DNA of 39,148 bases, taken from a virus. Under the pieces are notes generated by a model, which had not been told where the DNA came from, searched no databases, and was given only the letters and a program-made list of their open reading frames with translations. The stretch's first letter is position 1. Every line of letters starts with the position of its first letter. The translations under genes and the position numbers were made by a program. Positions 1 to 6,274 of this stretch are shown here, piece by piece. Location of the stretch: positions 1 through 39,148 of IMG/VR virus record IMGVR_UViG_3300034198_013709. One strand, given 5' to 3'.

Positions 1-108
1 CGACGCACCAGAAGTTCCTGGGGTCGTAGACGCTAGGTCGTTCTGCAGAGTATAAGGATCAGTCGGGTTCGCACCAACTGGAACAAGAGTGTTAGTAGAC
101 TGTGGCAT
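1..108 (-). CDS. Phage structural protein, N-terminal fragment (runs off the window)
   Basis: An ATG at 108 preceded by GGAG opens a frame that stays open to the window edge (36 codons seen). It begins MPQSTNTLVPVG, which echoes the MPQPPLLVDV start of the upstream fibre-like gene. It lies 9 bases after that gene's stop, in the same direction, so the two are probably co-transcribed. Family is not recognisable from this fragment; a structural role is inferred only from position. Confidence 0.6.
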   Translation of the reverse strand, partial: MPQSTNTLVPVGANPTDPYTLQNDLASTTPGTSGAS

Positions 109-117
109 CCTAGACTC

Positions 118-1680
118 CTACAGGCTCTGTCTGGAGATTACGTAGTTTATATCACCAGTGCAATTTACAGACGTATCAACGGTGAAACTGGAGATACCTC
201 TGCTCGTGACTGCAGCAGTCACGTAAGGTGACGGAACGTCCAGAGTAACTACGTATTCTGAGTCCGGTTGTAGAACCTGAAAGTTTATTGTTTCAGAATT
301 CGAGTTCAAGAATGACACGAATCCAGCCACCGTTGACTCAGACAAGGTGGGGGACCCAGAAATGGTGGAAGCCGTTCTACGGGTGCTGTTTCTTAGGATA
401 CATTGGGTGGTACCACCCAATGAAATGTCTTCTGCATAAGAGAAATACAGGTCCAGTGACCTGTCCCCAACCTGACTTACGGACGCTATTGAACCACAAT
501 GCGTGAACGTCACTCCGCCAGTGGTACTCATGTTGGCTATGACGTCGTTTATCCTTTCAGAGTACGAGAACTTGTAAGAGCAGGTCACGTCATTTGGCAC
601 GTCCGAGACTGGGTCGTAAGACAATTCTACGTCGTTCACCCATTCAGTGTCGTACACCGAGAACAGGGCACAGTTAGAAACTGACACCGAACTGGTGCTG
701 CTGGACCCCTCGAAAGTTCCGCCGGATACCCTGATGTGGTTTACGGTGTCTGCTAGTATCTGGTATCCGCCCAGACCACTGGATACTAGCTCGCAGTTGT
801 TTATACTTATAGACCCGTCCCCAACCAGATTTCCAGCGGCACTGCCACCAGACAGATTAGGCCCTGACACTGACGTTCCACCCGCTGGGGTGGTAACAGA
901 CGACAAGGTTATGCTGTTCCCAGCCGGTCCAGCGTCTAAGGAGGTTATGGTAACCACATTTCCGATTGAAGAAGCCTGAACCAGAGTGCTGAAAGAGTTA
1001 TTAGAATCGTTTATCGCGTTCACCAGTTCCGCTGCTATACCACTGGGGAAGCCGCTACTTACAGAGAAGTTATTGCTGCCCGAAGTCCTATTGCCAGCGG
1101 TTCCAGTGAGGGTTACGCCACTTATCACAACAGTATCGCCAGTTGCCAAGGGGGCGGAATTTATGGTTAGGGTCCCAGAGGCAAATGCATCTGCTCCCAG
1201 AATGCTAATACAGGACGTGCCGTCAGAGGAGTTAACCACCTTCACGTCTGTTATTATGACGCTCTTCGGAGTCGCCAAGGTAGAAGAGCTTATGCGTATT
1301 GTGTCTTTATCCGACACGTTGGTTATAGTGACCCCACCTAACCCGACCAAGCACACACCGTCTTTCTTGATTGAGATTTCCTCTTGGTATTCACCCGGAA
1401 ACACCAATACCAAGGACGGTGCAGAAGCACTTGAAATGTTGGGGATGGCGTCGATTGCATCCTGTATACTGGTGTAAGCGGCACCCTGACCCGCTCTACC
1501 AACGTAGAACAAGCCAGTTATGTTTTTGATCCCCACGAGTTCCCTTAGGAGGACCCCGGAACTTATAATTGCGTCTACAAATTTTAGGGACCCGTCACTG
1601 GAATCCCTAGACAAGGTTAGAGTGTCACCGCTTCCCGGTTGTACCTGTAAAACGTCTACTAAGAGAGGGGGCTGAGGCAT
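118..1680 (-). CDS. Fibre-like structural protein with pectin-lyase-type beta-helix
   Basis: About 520 residues, rich in Ser, Thr, Gly and Val, with almost no Cys and no membrane segment. Near residues 60-140 it has a YTSIQDAIDAI stretch followed by short beta-strand repeats (VFPGEYQE, ISIKKDGVCLVG), typical of right-handed beta-helix pectin-lyase-like folds in tail fibres and spikes. A central repeat-like region (about 170-300) is rich in GTSVSGPNLSGG-style strands. The ATG at 1680 is chosen because it has an upstream GAGGG and the neighbour also starts MPQ; a GTG at 1710 is a longer alternative. It is probably a virion appendage protein. No enzymatic residues can be assigned. Confidence 0.7.
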   Translation of the reverse strand: MPQPPLLVDVLQVQPGSGDTLTLSRDSSDGSLKFVDAIISSGVLLRELVGIKNITGLFYVGRAGQGAAYTSIQDAIDAIPNISSASAPSLVLVFPGEYQEEISIKKDGVCLVGLGGVTITNVSDKDTIRISSSTLATPKSVIITDVKVVNSSDGTSCISILGADAFASGTLTINSAPLATGDTVVISGVTLTGTAGNRTSGSNNFSVSSGFPSGIAAELVNAINDSNNSFSTLVQASSIGNVVTITSLDAGPAGNSITLSSVTTPAGGTSVSGPNLSGGSAAGNLVGDGSISINNCELVSSGLGGYQILADTVNHIRVSGGTFEGSSSTSSVSVSNCALFSVYDTEWVNDVELSYDPVSDVPNDVTCSYKFSYSERINDVIANMSTTGGVTFTHCGSIASVSQVGDRSLDLYFSYAEDISLGGTTQCILRNSTRRTASTISGSPTLSESTVAGFVSFLNSNSETINFQVLQPDSEYVVTLDVPSPYVTAAVTSRGISSFTVDTSVNCTGDINYVISRQSL

Positions 1681-1731
1681 ATTAGGGTTCACCCTCGTTT
1701 GGGGATTCACCCATTTACGGATATAGGCGTC

Positions 1732-2025
1732 CTACCGGAGTTTATACCCGTAAGCCCTCTTGTCCTTCGGGGACCCTGGGGGGATATTCTTGGACAGGAG
1801 GGGGGTGACCCCATCGGTTCCCACCACAGGGGGATCTGTTATTCTATCACCCTTGCCATCCCTAACGGGCGGCATCAGTGACCCCTGACCGGAGAACTGG
1901 ATTCCCTCTACCTCTCCGTTCTCCCATCCAAGACCATCGGGATTCTTGTATCCTTCTTCGTAAGCAATCCTCGTTAGGTACTTGTAGGCGACCCTGAGGG
2001 CACTTATAGGGGAAGGGTTAGACAT
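1732..2025 (-). CDS. Hypothetical protein, 97 aa
   Basis: A short soluble protein starting MSNPSPISALRVAYKYL, with an amphipathic N-terminal helix and a Gly/Pro/Asp-rich C-terminal half. The start at 2025 has AAGAGG 7 bases upstream. A longer reading of this frame runs back into the endolysin gene and is rejected because its extra part is Arg-rich shadow sequence. It sits 11 bases after the endolysin stop and probably shares its mRNA. Family not recognised; the N-terminus resembles small phage proteins that adjoin structural genes. Confidence 0.7.
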   Translation of the reverse strand: MSNPSPISALRVAYKYLTRIAYEEGYKNPDGLGWENGEVEGIQFSGQGSLMPPVRDGKGDRITDPPVVGTDGVTPLLSKNIPPGSPKDKRAYGYKLR

Positions 2026-2036
2026 TTTGTACCTCT

Positions 2037-2837
2037 TTATTTGGCAGGAAGGGAAAGAAGGGTAGCGAAGAAAGATTCGTCCTTCGCGGACACCTTGTTC
2101 TTCGCCAACTCGGGGGTGACCCCAATCGCACCAGAAAGTGCACCCAGAGTCTTGGCACCGATGATCCCATCTAGTTCCCCGATGGAGAACCCGGCGCGTT
2201 GCAGCAGAGCTTGCACGACACGTTCGTAGGTCTGCCACTGTCCCGCGTGCCCGACGAGCAGCGCGCCACACAGGGCACCCTGCTCGTAGCCGAGACGGTC
2301 GTAAGCCCCCGTGAGTTCTCCCCAATAGTCGAGGTGCCACGACTCGCTCGCGCCCTCGTCGGGGGCCTTGATAATAGGCTTCCATCCGAGGGGCTTGCAA
2401 ATTTCCCACATGCGGTCGAGTTGCTTGTTGGCAGGGATGTTCGGGAAGTTCAGCATACCAACGTGGAAGTCAACAGCGCGACCCCCGTTGTGGTTCGACT
2501 TGCCGGGGAGAGCCACGAAGTCGGATTTCATGGTGGCTGCGTTGTAAGCGTGTGCGGTACGCGGAGGCTTGCCCGCCGCAACCCACCTGTCGTACTTTGC
2601 CCGAAGCGCAACCTGCACGGCTACGTCCCGGTGGAGTTCCGTCACGCGGAAGTCCCCGCCCACGCCCATGACGGCGTAATGTAGGGCGAGCAGGGCAGAT
2701 GCGACTTCGGGGGCAGCAACGCCCATTTTGGTTTCTGCGAGGGGGCGCAGGCTGGAACGAGACCCACCCGTCTTCCCGTTTTTATCGTATGAGGACAGGA
2801 TGATCGGGTCCACTTTCACTAAGCACATGGCGGGCAT
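2037..2837 (-). CDS. M15-family peptidoglycan peptidase (endolysin) with C-terminal binding domain
   Basis: 266 residues. The M15 (VanY / D-Ala-D-Ala carboxypeptidase-type) zinc site is visible as SNHNGGRAVDFHVG (His116, Asp123) and SWHLDYWG (His168), the usual HxxxxxxD...HxD pattern. Residues about 185-255 (VQALLQRAGFSIGELDGIIGAKTLGAL) look like a PG_binding_1-type wall-binding repeat. No signal peptide is seen, so it needs a holin or similar for export, or acts as a virion-associated lysin. The start at 2837 has GGAG 7 bases upstream. The gene is clearly richer in G+C and in CGC/GCG codons than its neighbours, suggesting a different origin. Confidence 0.88.
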   Translation of the reverse strand: MPAMCLVKVDPIILSSYDKNGKTGGSRSSLRPLAETKMGVAAPEVASALLALHYAVMGVGGDFRVTELHRDVAVQVALRAKYDRWVAAGKPPRTAHAYNAATMKSDFVALPGKSNHNGGRAVDFHVGMLNFPNIPANKQLDRMWEICKPLGWKPIIKAPDEGASESWHLDYWGELTGAYDRLGYEQGALCGALLVGHAGQWQTYERVVQALLQRAGFSIGELDGIIGAKTLGALSGAIGVTPELAKNKVSAKDESFFATLLSLPAK

Positions 2838-2912
2838 CGTTTTACTCCGGTATACTCTTGATAAGGCGGTTCTCTGCTCTGCGAGACTGGGACATCACAG
2901 GAATAAGATGTT

Positions 2913-2943
2913 ATACACCTTCCCTGAGGAATTTATAAAAGGT
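2913..2943 (+). promoter_or_regulatory. Possible phage promoter, weak match
   Basis: TATAAAAGG at 2934-2942 matches the core of the phage promoter family described in this window, and ATACAC lies 15 bases upstream in place of the usual TTTCAC. The TG extension is missing. It ends 24 bases before a small + strand gene, the only gene it could drive. Confidence 0.4.
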
Positions 2944-2966
2944 ATAACGTGGTTTAGGAGAAACAA

Positions 2967-3122
2967 ATGCTTTATGAATGCCCACTGATATGGTATGGTA
3001 CATGGGAAACCCCAGACGGATTGAAGTTAGCGGGTTTCCACCTTTGGGACAAGCTTGGCAGGTGGGCTGGGGTATACAGGACCGCCACCAGAGCGTTTGC
3101 TGAGTCCAAATCTGTGGCGTAA
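2967..3122 (+). CDS. Small hypothetical protein, 51 aa
   Basis: The frame starts MLYECPLIWYGTWETPDG and ends FAESKSVA. AGGAG lies 7 bases before the ATG, a promoter-like TATAAAAGG lies further upstream, and a strong hairpin follows the stop, so it has a complete transcription unit of its own. It is rich in Trp and Tyr, has no membrane segment, and has no family I recognise. Its isolation on the + strand between - strand genes suggests a recently inserted accessory gene. Confidence 0.7.
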   Translation: MLYECPLIWYGTWETPDGLKLAGFHLWDKLGRWAGVYRTATRAFAESKSVA

Positions 3123-3128
3123 ATACAG

Positions 3129-3167
3129 ATCAACCGCCCCCTCGTTTTTAGTGAGGGGGCGGTTGAT
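3129..3167. terminator. Bidirectional hairpin terminator
   Basis: A 15-bp perfect stem (3129-3143 with 3153-3167) containing CCGCCCCCTC / GAGGGGGCGG and a 9-base loop. It sits between the converging 51-aa gene (+) and the 129-aa gene (-). The flanking AT-rich ends could serve as U-tracts on either strand. Confidence 0.8.
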
Positions 3168-3183
3168 TAAGATTCCAGATTTT

Positions 3184-3573
3184 TCAGTTTACGGTTTCTT
3201 CCCAGAGACCCCTGCCCTGCTCGACCGTGATCCTAGCGGTTCCAGCATCCCGCATGATCTCGATGGTCGCCATGAATTGAAGGTCCGGACCATCTATAGT
3301 CACTGTGGCGGTATCTGAACCTTCTTCACCCGGAACTATCATCCGGGTTTCACCCGATGCGAGAACGTATCGCGCCCTCATGGTTTCTGACATGGAGCGG
3401 ACTGCCCCAATCGCTTCCCTGTGGGTGAGGTCAGGGGAAGGAGGGACGGATAACACGCTGTCGTCGGGCATGACCAGAACGAATCCCAGTGGGGTTTCCT
3501 TGTGAGTATTCTGGTAATCCTTGGTGAGTTCGATCAATTTATAAAAGATCTGCACGGCTGTGTTCTTGTTCAT
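3184..3573 (-). CDS. Hypothetical protein, 129 aa
   Basis: Begins MNKNTAVQIFYKLIELTKDY and reads as a soluble alpha/beta protein ending in beta-rich VTIDGPDLQFMATIEIMR and ITVEQGRGLW. AGGAG precedes the ATG by 8 bases and the phage promoter at 3588-3622 lies directly upstream, giving a very short 5' leader. It is a single-gene unit closed by the hairpin at 3129-3167. No family recognised. Promoter class suggests early or middle expression. Confidence 0.75.
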   Translation of the reverse strand: MNKNTAVQIFYKLIELTKDYQNTHKETPLGFVLVMPDDSVLSVPPSPDLTHREAIGAVRSMSETMRARYVLASGETRMIVPGEEGSDTATVTIDGPDLQFMATIEIMRDAGTARITVEQGRGLWEETVN

Positions 3574-3587
3574 AGCTTTTATCTCCT

Positions 3588-3622
3588 GACCTTTTATACA
3601 AATGCTTCCACGTATGAAATTA
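3588..3622 (-). promoter_or_regulatory. Phage consensus promoter
   Basis: On the - strand: ATAATTTCATACG, then ATTTGTATAAAAGG, with exactly 15 bases between the TTTCAT box and TATAAAA. It matches the twelve-member family in this window. It abuts the CCA end of the tRNA-Leu gene and drives the 129-aa gene. Confidence 0.85.
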
Positions 3623-3624
3623 TA

Positions 3625-3700
3625 TGGTGCCCCGAGTGGGATTCGAACCCACCCTACAGAGATTTTAAGTCTCCTGACTCTGCCGCTGGTCTATCGGGGC
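3625..3700 (-). tRNA. tRNA with UAA anticodon (Leu by anticodon), short variable loop
   Basis: A full cloverleaf of 76 bases with encoded CCA: acceptor GCCCCGA/TCGGGGC, discriminator A, T-arm GTGGG-TTCGAAT-CCCAC, anticodon stem GGAGA/TCTCT and loop CTTAAAA. The anticodon TAA specifies Leu (codon UUA). The variable region is only five bases (GTAGG), whereas bacterial Leu tRNAs have a long variable arm. Charging identity is therefore uncertain. Confidence 0.85.
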
Positions 3701-3807
3701 AATCTGAGATTAGAATACACCGTCGAGATTTGTAATCTATCTCGGTGGTGTGGCTATTCGAAATCACGGGATTGGGCAAACCGCCCTTATAACCGAGGAG
3801 ACCTCCC

Positions 3808-3906
3808 ATGATCAAGTACTTTATCCCGTTCCTGTTCGTTCTTTCCGCCTGTACGGGCGAGAAACCCGAGGACAGCAGCAAGGACAGCGCGGCACAGGCC
3901 GAGTAG
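3808..3906 (+). CDS. Small lipoprotein, 32 aa
   Basis: MIKYFIPFLFVLSACTGEK gives a charged start, hydrophobic core and lipobox L-S-A-C, followed by a short acidic, Ser-rich tail (PEDSSKDSAAQAE). GAGGAG is placed 8 bases before the ATG and a strong hairpin follows the stop. It would be cleaved and lipidated at Cys15, leaving an 18-residue mature peptide in the periplasm. The size and context suit an o-spanin (Rz1-like) or a small envelope/superinfection protein. No partner i-spanin is adjacent, so the function stays open. Confidence 0.7.
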   Translation: MIKYFIPFLFVLSACTGEKPEDSSKDSAAQAE

Positions 3907-3923
3907 TCTAACCTGCTAAAACC

Positions 3924-3967
3924 ACTGACCCCCATAGGGAAGTTTATTCCTCCCTATGGGGGTCAGT
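3924..3967. terminator. Bidirectional hairpin terminator
   Basis: A 17-bp perfect stem (3924-3940 with 3951-3967, core GACCCCCATAGGGA) and 10-base loop follow the lipoprotein gene. It also lies downstream of the tRNA-Arg(TCT) gene on the opposite strand, so it can end transcription from both sides. Confidence 0.8.
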
Positions 3968-3978
3968 CTTGTGTGTGA

Positions 3979-4055
3979 TGGCCTCTCAGGCAGGAGTCGA
4001 ACCTGCGACCCGCAGCTTAGAAGGCTGCTGCTCTATCCTGCTGAGCTACTGAGAG
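3979..4055 (-). tRNA. tRNA-Arg(TCT)
   Basis: 77-base cloverleaf with encoded CCA. Acceptor CTCTCAG/CTGAGAG, anticodon loop CTTCTAA, T-arm GCAGG-TTCGACT-CCTGC. It reads AGA, a codon frequent in the phage baseplate genes. Confidence 0.95.
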
Positions 4056-4057
4056 AA

Positions 4058-4081
4058 AGTCTCTGTCTTTCCAGAGTGTCA
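4058..4081 (-). repeat. 24-bp spacer repeat, copy 1
   Basis: On the - strand TGACACTCTGG-(AA)-AGACAGAGACT, ending two bases before the 5' end of tRNA-Arg(TCT). A near-identical copy (one base different) precedes tRNA-Lys at 5137-5160. The unit can fold as CTCTG/CAGAG. It may be a processing signal or a relic of duplication of a tRNA-plus-leader cassette. Confidence 0.7.
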
Positions 4082-4090
4082 AATCGGAAT

Positions 4091-4144
4091 TGATTGCGGA
4101 GTTACGCGAATGAAGCCTGTTAATTCAGGAACCCTCCGCAATCA
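4091..4144. repeat. Long stem-loop between tRNA genes
   Basis: An 11-bp perfect stem (TGATTGCGGAG at 4091-4101 with CTCCGCAATCA at 4134-4144) encloses 32 bases that hold a second hairpin, CCTG-TTAATT-CAGG. Without a T-arm or anticodon arm it is not a tRNA. It may be a processing site, a small RNA or a tRNA relic. Confidence 0.6.
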
Positions 4145-4169
4145 AAACAGTCCTTACGATTATTGGAAA

Positions 4170-4245
4170 TGGTGGGCGGGGTGGGGATTGAACCCACGAC
4201 CGGTCGGATATAAGCCGACTGCTCTGACCGCTGAGCTACCCGCCC
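4170..4245 (-). tRNA. tRNA-Ile(TAT)
   Basis: 76-base cloverleaf with encoded CCA. Acceptor GGGCGGG/CCCGCCC, anticodon loop CTTATAT, T-arm GTGGG-TTCAATC-CCCAC. Anticodon TAT reads AUA directly without the lysidine-modified CAU tRNA used by most bacteria. AUA is common in the phage late genes. Confidence 0.93.
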
Positions 4246-4322
4246 ATGGGGGTTAGTGGTCATCTTTTGAGCAGATTTAATGGCGTTCCAAATCGGTCTA
4301 GCTAAATCTCAAAATTTCAAAG

Positions 4323-4399
4323 TGGCCTCCCGAGCAGGAATTGAACCTGCGACCCCAGGTTTAGGAAACCTGTGCTCTATCCATCTGAGCTACCGGAAG
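4323..4399 (-). tRNA. tRNA-Arg(CCT)
   Basis: 77-base cloverleaf with encoded CCA. Acceptor CTTCCGG/TCGGGAG has two G-T pairs; anticodon loop TTCCTAA; T-arm GCAGG-TTCAATT-CCTGC. It reads AGG, heavily used in the baseplate genes. Confidence 0.93.
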
Positions 4400-4475
4400 A
4401 ATGCTCCTTTTTACATTCAACGGGGTCTTTGTTTATCCCCCCATCAGGATCGGGAAAGTTCACTTCTGAAGGAAA

Positions 4476-4550
4476 TGGTGGACGAGAAGGGGATCGAACC
4501 CTCAACTTTCGGCTTGCAAAGCCGACACTCTCCCATTGAGTTACTCGCCC
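4476..4550 (-). tRNA. tRNA-Ala(TGC)
   Basis: 75-base cloverleaf with encoded CCA. Acceptor GGGCGAG/CTCGTCC, anticodon loop TTTGCAA, T-arm GAGGG-TTCGATC-CCCTT. The usual Ala identity pair G3-U70 is present in the acceptor stem. Confidence 0.95.
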
Positions 4551-4670
4551 ATTTAGTTTACAGTAGGGGATCCCCTACAAACAGCTTTTCTGGAAGGTTT
4601 TCAGAGAACTTCATTTCCGGGGGGACCGCTAACAGAACCATCGACCCCCACCAAAACCATCCTACCTCGT

Positions 4671-4910
4671 CTAATTTGTTGAGTTCATCCCCGATCTTTG
4701 GGAGACAATTGAAGGATTGCACGGTCTTTTCCCCGATCGCACAAAGGAATACAGGCTTAGGGCCAGAAGGTCACGTTCTGGACCTAAAGACTTCAGCCAC
4801 ACGAAGAGTTGTTCGATCGATTCATCAGTCGGGGTTGTCTCGTACAATCTTGGGAGATTTTCAGGATTGAATTTAGTCGGAGATTTTTGTATTGGGTATC
4901 CAACTTTTAT
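4671..4910 (-). CDS. Possible small protein of about 79 aa with no standard start codon
   Basis: Between tRNA-Ala and tRNA-Leu(CAA) lies an open frame whose translation looks protein-like (TPTDESIEQLFVWLKSLGPE, then LLALSLYSFVRSGKRP). An AGGAG precedes the segment, but the codons placed for initiation are ATA and GTT. The nearest in-frame TTG is at 4847. The longer ATG-started reading runs through the tRNA-Leu gene and cannot be right. It could be a real gene, a decayed one, or chance. If not coding, 4551-4959 holds no other feature I can see. Confidence 0.3.
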   Translation of the reverse strand: MKVGYPIQKSPTKFNPENLPRLYETTPTDESIEQLFVWLKSLGPERDLLALSLYSFVRSGKRPCNPSIVSQRSGMNSTN

Positions 4911-4959
4911 CTCCTGTCTTTCTCTAAAAGACTGCACGGAAGATAGAAGATTTAGGGAG

Positions 4960-5042
4960 TGCCTTGGGTGGGATTTGAACCCACACTCTCTACGAGAATC
5001 CGATTTTGAGTCGGACGCGTCTACCATTCCAGCCACCAAGGC
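4960..5042 (-). tRNA. tRNA-Leu(CAA)
   Basis: Class II tRNA with long variable arm. Acceptor GCCTTGG/CCAAGGC, anticodon stem TCCGA/TCGGA with loop CTCAAAA, T-arm GTGGG-TTCAAAT-CCCAC, discriminator A. CCA is not encoded (CTC follows). It reads UUG. Its normal long arm contrasts with the short-armed UAA tRNA at 3625-3700. Confidence 0.93.
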
Positions 5043-5058
5043 GAATAAAGTTAGAATG

Positions 5059-5134
5059 TGGTGGGACCGCTGGGATTTGAACCCAGGACCAGCGGATTAA
5101 AAGTCCGATGCTCTACCAACTGAGCTACGATCCC
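5059..5134 (-). tRNA. tRNA-Lys(TTT)
   Basis: 76-base cloverleaf with encoded CCA. Acceptor GGGATCG/CGGTCCC, anticodon loop CTTTTAA, T-arm CTGGG-TTCAAAT-CCCAG. The second copy of the 24-bp spacer repeat is directly upstream. Confidence 0.95.
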
Positions 5135-5136
5135 AG

Positions 5137-5160
5137 AGTCTCTGTCTCTCCAGAGTGTCA
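5137..5160 (-). repeat. 24-bp spacer repeat, copy 2
   Basis: Differs from the copy at 4058-4081 by one base and ends two bases before the 5' end of tRNA-Lys. It holds the same CTCTG/CAGAG hairpin. Confidence 0.7.
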
Positions 5161-5196
5161 GATTTTGTTTACTTCGCCCACTCTCTGTGCTTATCA

Positions 5197-5271
5197 TGGT
5201 TGGGGTGGAAGGATTCGAACCTTCGAATAGCGGAGTCAAAGTCCGCTGCCTTACCACTTGGCGACACCCCA
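5197..5271 (-). tRNA. tRNA-Gln(TTG)
   Basis: 75-base cloverleaf with encoded CCA. Acceptor TGGGGTG/CACCCCA, anticodon loop CTTTGAC, T-arm GAAGG-TTCGAAT-CCTTC. The weak first pair U1-A72 is typical of Gln tRNAs. Confidence 0.95.
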
Positions 5272-5292
5272 TCTGCAGGTGGCAGTCTAAAG

Positions 5293-5367
<75 letters not shown>

Positions 5368-5508
5368 ACACGACCGAAATGCAGGTACTCTCCCTGCTGT
5401 CGCACCACTCAAGTCTCAAAGGCTTCCCCAGGTGTCGGGGTCTCCACATCTGACTCAAGCCATCTTTCATAGACGTAAAGTGGTCGTTTCAGAGGGAGGG
5501 GAATTTTT

Positions 5509-5592
5509 TGGTGCGCGGGGAGGGACTCGAACCCTCACGCCTTTCGGCACAGGTTCCTAAGACCTGCGTGTCTACCATTTCACCACCCGCGC
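5509..5592 (-). tRNA. tRNA-Leu(TAG)
   Basis: Class II, 84 bases with encoded CCA. Acceptor GCGCGGG/CCCGCGC, anticodon loop CTTAGGA, long variable arm TGCCGAAAGGCGT, T-arm GAGGG-TTCGAGT-CCCTC. It reads CUA, used in the phage late genes. Confidence 0.95.
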
Positions 5593-5604
5593 ATAAAACA
5601 TTTA

Positions 5605-5679
5605 TGGTAGTCGAGGTGGGACTCGAACCCACAACCCCCGCCTTGTAAAGGCGATGCTCCGCCATTGAGCTACTCGACT
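5605..5679 (-). tRNA. tRNA-Val(TAC)
   Basis: 75-base cloverleaf with encoded CCA. Acceptor AGTCGAG/CTCGACT, anticodon loop TTTACAA, T-arm GTGGG-TTCGAGT-CCCAC. The next tRNA gene is only 3 bases away. Confidence 0.95.
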
Positions 5680-5682
5680 GTA

Positions 5683-5769
5683 CGGAAGCGGTGGGATTCG
5701 AACCCACGGTAGCCTTCCGACTACGACGGTTTTCAAGACCGTTGCCTTAGACCACTCGACCACGCTTCC
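5683..5769 (-). tRNA. tRNA-Ser(TGA)
   Basis: Class II with long variable arm (CGTAGTCGGAAGGCTACC). Acceptor GGAAGCG/CGCTTCC, anticodon loop CTTGAAA, T-arm GTGGG-TTCGAAT-CCCAC, discriminator G. CCA is not encoded. Confidence 0.94.
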
Positions 5770-5787
5770 TGTGTTTAATGAAGAGGG

Positions 5788-5868
5788 TTCCTGTGACCGG
5801 ACTCGAACCAGCGAGGTGACCGACAGAGGTTCAGTTATGCCTCCGTCTACCCCGGAACCAACACAGAG
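5788..5868 (-). tRNA. Aberrant tRNA-like element (identity unassigned)
   Basis: It has a T-arm (GCTGG-TTCGAGT-CCGGT) and an acceptor-like pairing CTCTGTG/CACAGGA with one mismatch, and is followed by CCC rather than CCA. The anticodon region is abnormal: GACGGAGG pairs with CCTCTGTC (8 bp) around the 10-base loop CATAACTGAA. A forced cloverleaf gives an 8-base loop with AAC after U33. It may be a decayed tRNA, a tRNA with an expanded anticodon loop, or a tRNA-like RNA. Confidence 0.45.
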
Positions 5869-5918
5869 AGTCTGACCTCTCCAATATTATCCCACAAGCA
5901 TGAATTTGATTTTTGAAT

Positions 5919-6031
5919 CCCCACCACTCAATCTGCACGGATAACCTTTGCAGGTCAAACTTTCTAACCATGCTAAACGCAGATGTCACCGGTTGCGAGT
6001 GACGCCGATTATCCGGCAATCTGTGGTGGGG
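5919..6031. repeat. Inverted repeat enclosing about 95 bases
   Basis: CCCCACCAC at 5919-5927 pairs with GTGGTGGGG at 6023-6031, bracketing the spacer between the tRNA-like element and tRNA-Asn. Inside is a small GCCG/CGGC hairpin. No coding sequence in it convinces me. It may be a precursor-RNA fold or a tRNA-cluster relic. Confidence 0.45.
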
Positions 6032-6034
6032 AAG

Positions 6035-6111
6035 TGGCTCCCGCTCCCTGACTTGAACAGGGGACCCTCTGATTAACAGTCAGATGCTCTAACCAACTGA
6101 GCTAAGCGGGA
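6035..6111 (-). tRNA. tRNA-Asn(GTT)
   Basis: 77-base cloverleaf with encoded CCA. Acceptor TCCCGCT/AGCGGGA, anticodon loop CTGTTAA, T-arm CCCTG-TTCAAGT-CAGGG, discriminator G. Confidence 0.95.
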
Positions 6112-6118
6112 ATGAAGT

Positions 6119-6162
6119 GGGTTCCCCTGCCCCTCGAAAGGGGGCATAAAGGGTGGGAACCC
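6119..6162. terminator. Two-level hairpin, possible terminator
   Basis: GGGTTCCC (6119-6126) pairs with GGGAACCC (6155-6162) and the inside folds again as CCCCT-CGAA-AGGGG with a stable GNRA-like loop. It lies between the 77-aa gene and tRNA-Asn on the - strand. No clear U-tract follows, so it may act as a processing or stability element instead. Confidence 0.5.
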
Positions 6163-6274
6163 GTTACCCTTCTTCTTTGTCGGGCTTATAACCATTTAGA
6201 AGAAATTCTGGCATCCCCCTGTTTAGAGGAGACGTCCGACAGTTGCGTTGTCAAAGAGTCAACCCTTAGAGGGG

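Noticed and set aside
1732-2409. The 225-codon version of the 97-aa gene
   Set aside because: Its first 128 codons overlap the endolysin gene in another frame and are Arg/Gly-rich shadow sequence; the ATG at 2025 has the ribosome site.
3654-3935. A 93-codon - strand frame over the lipoprotein and tRNA-Leu genes
   Set aside because: It covers a tRNA gene and the terminator stem; the + strand lipoprotein explains the region better.
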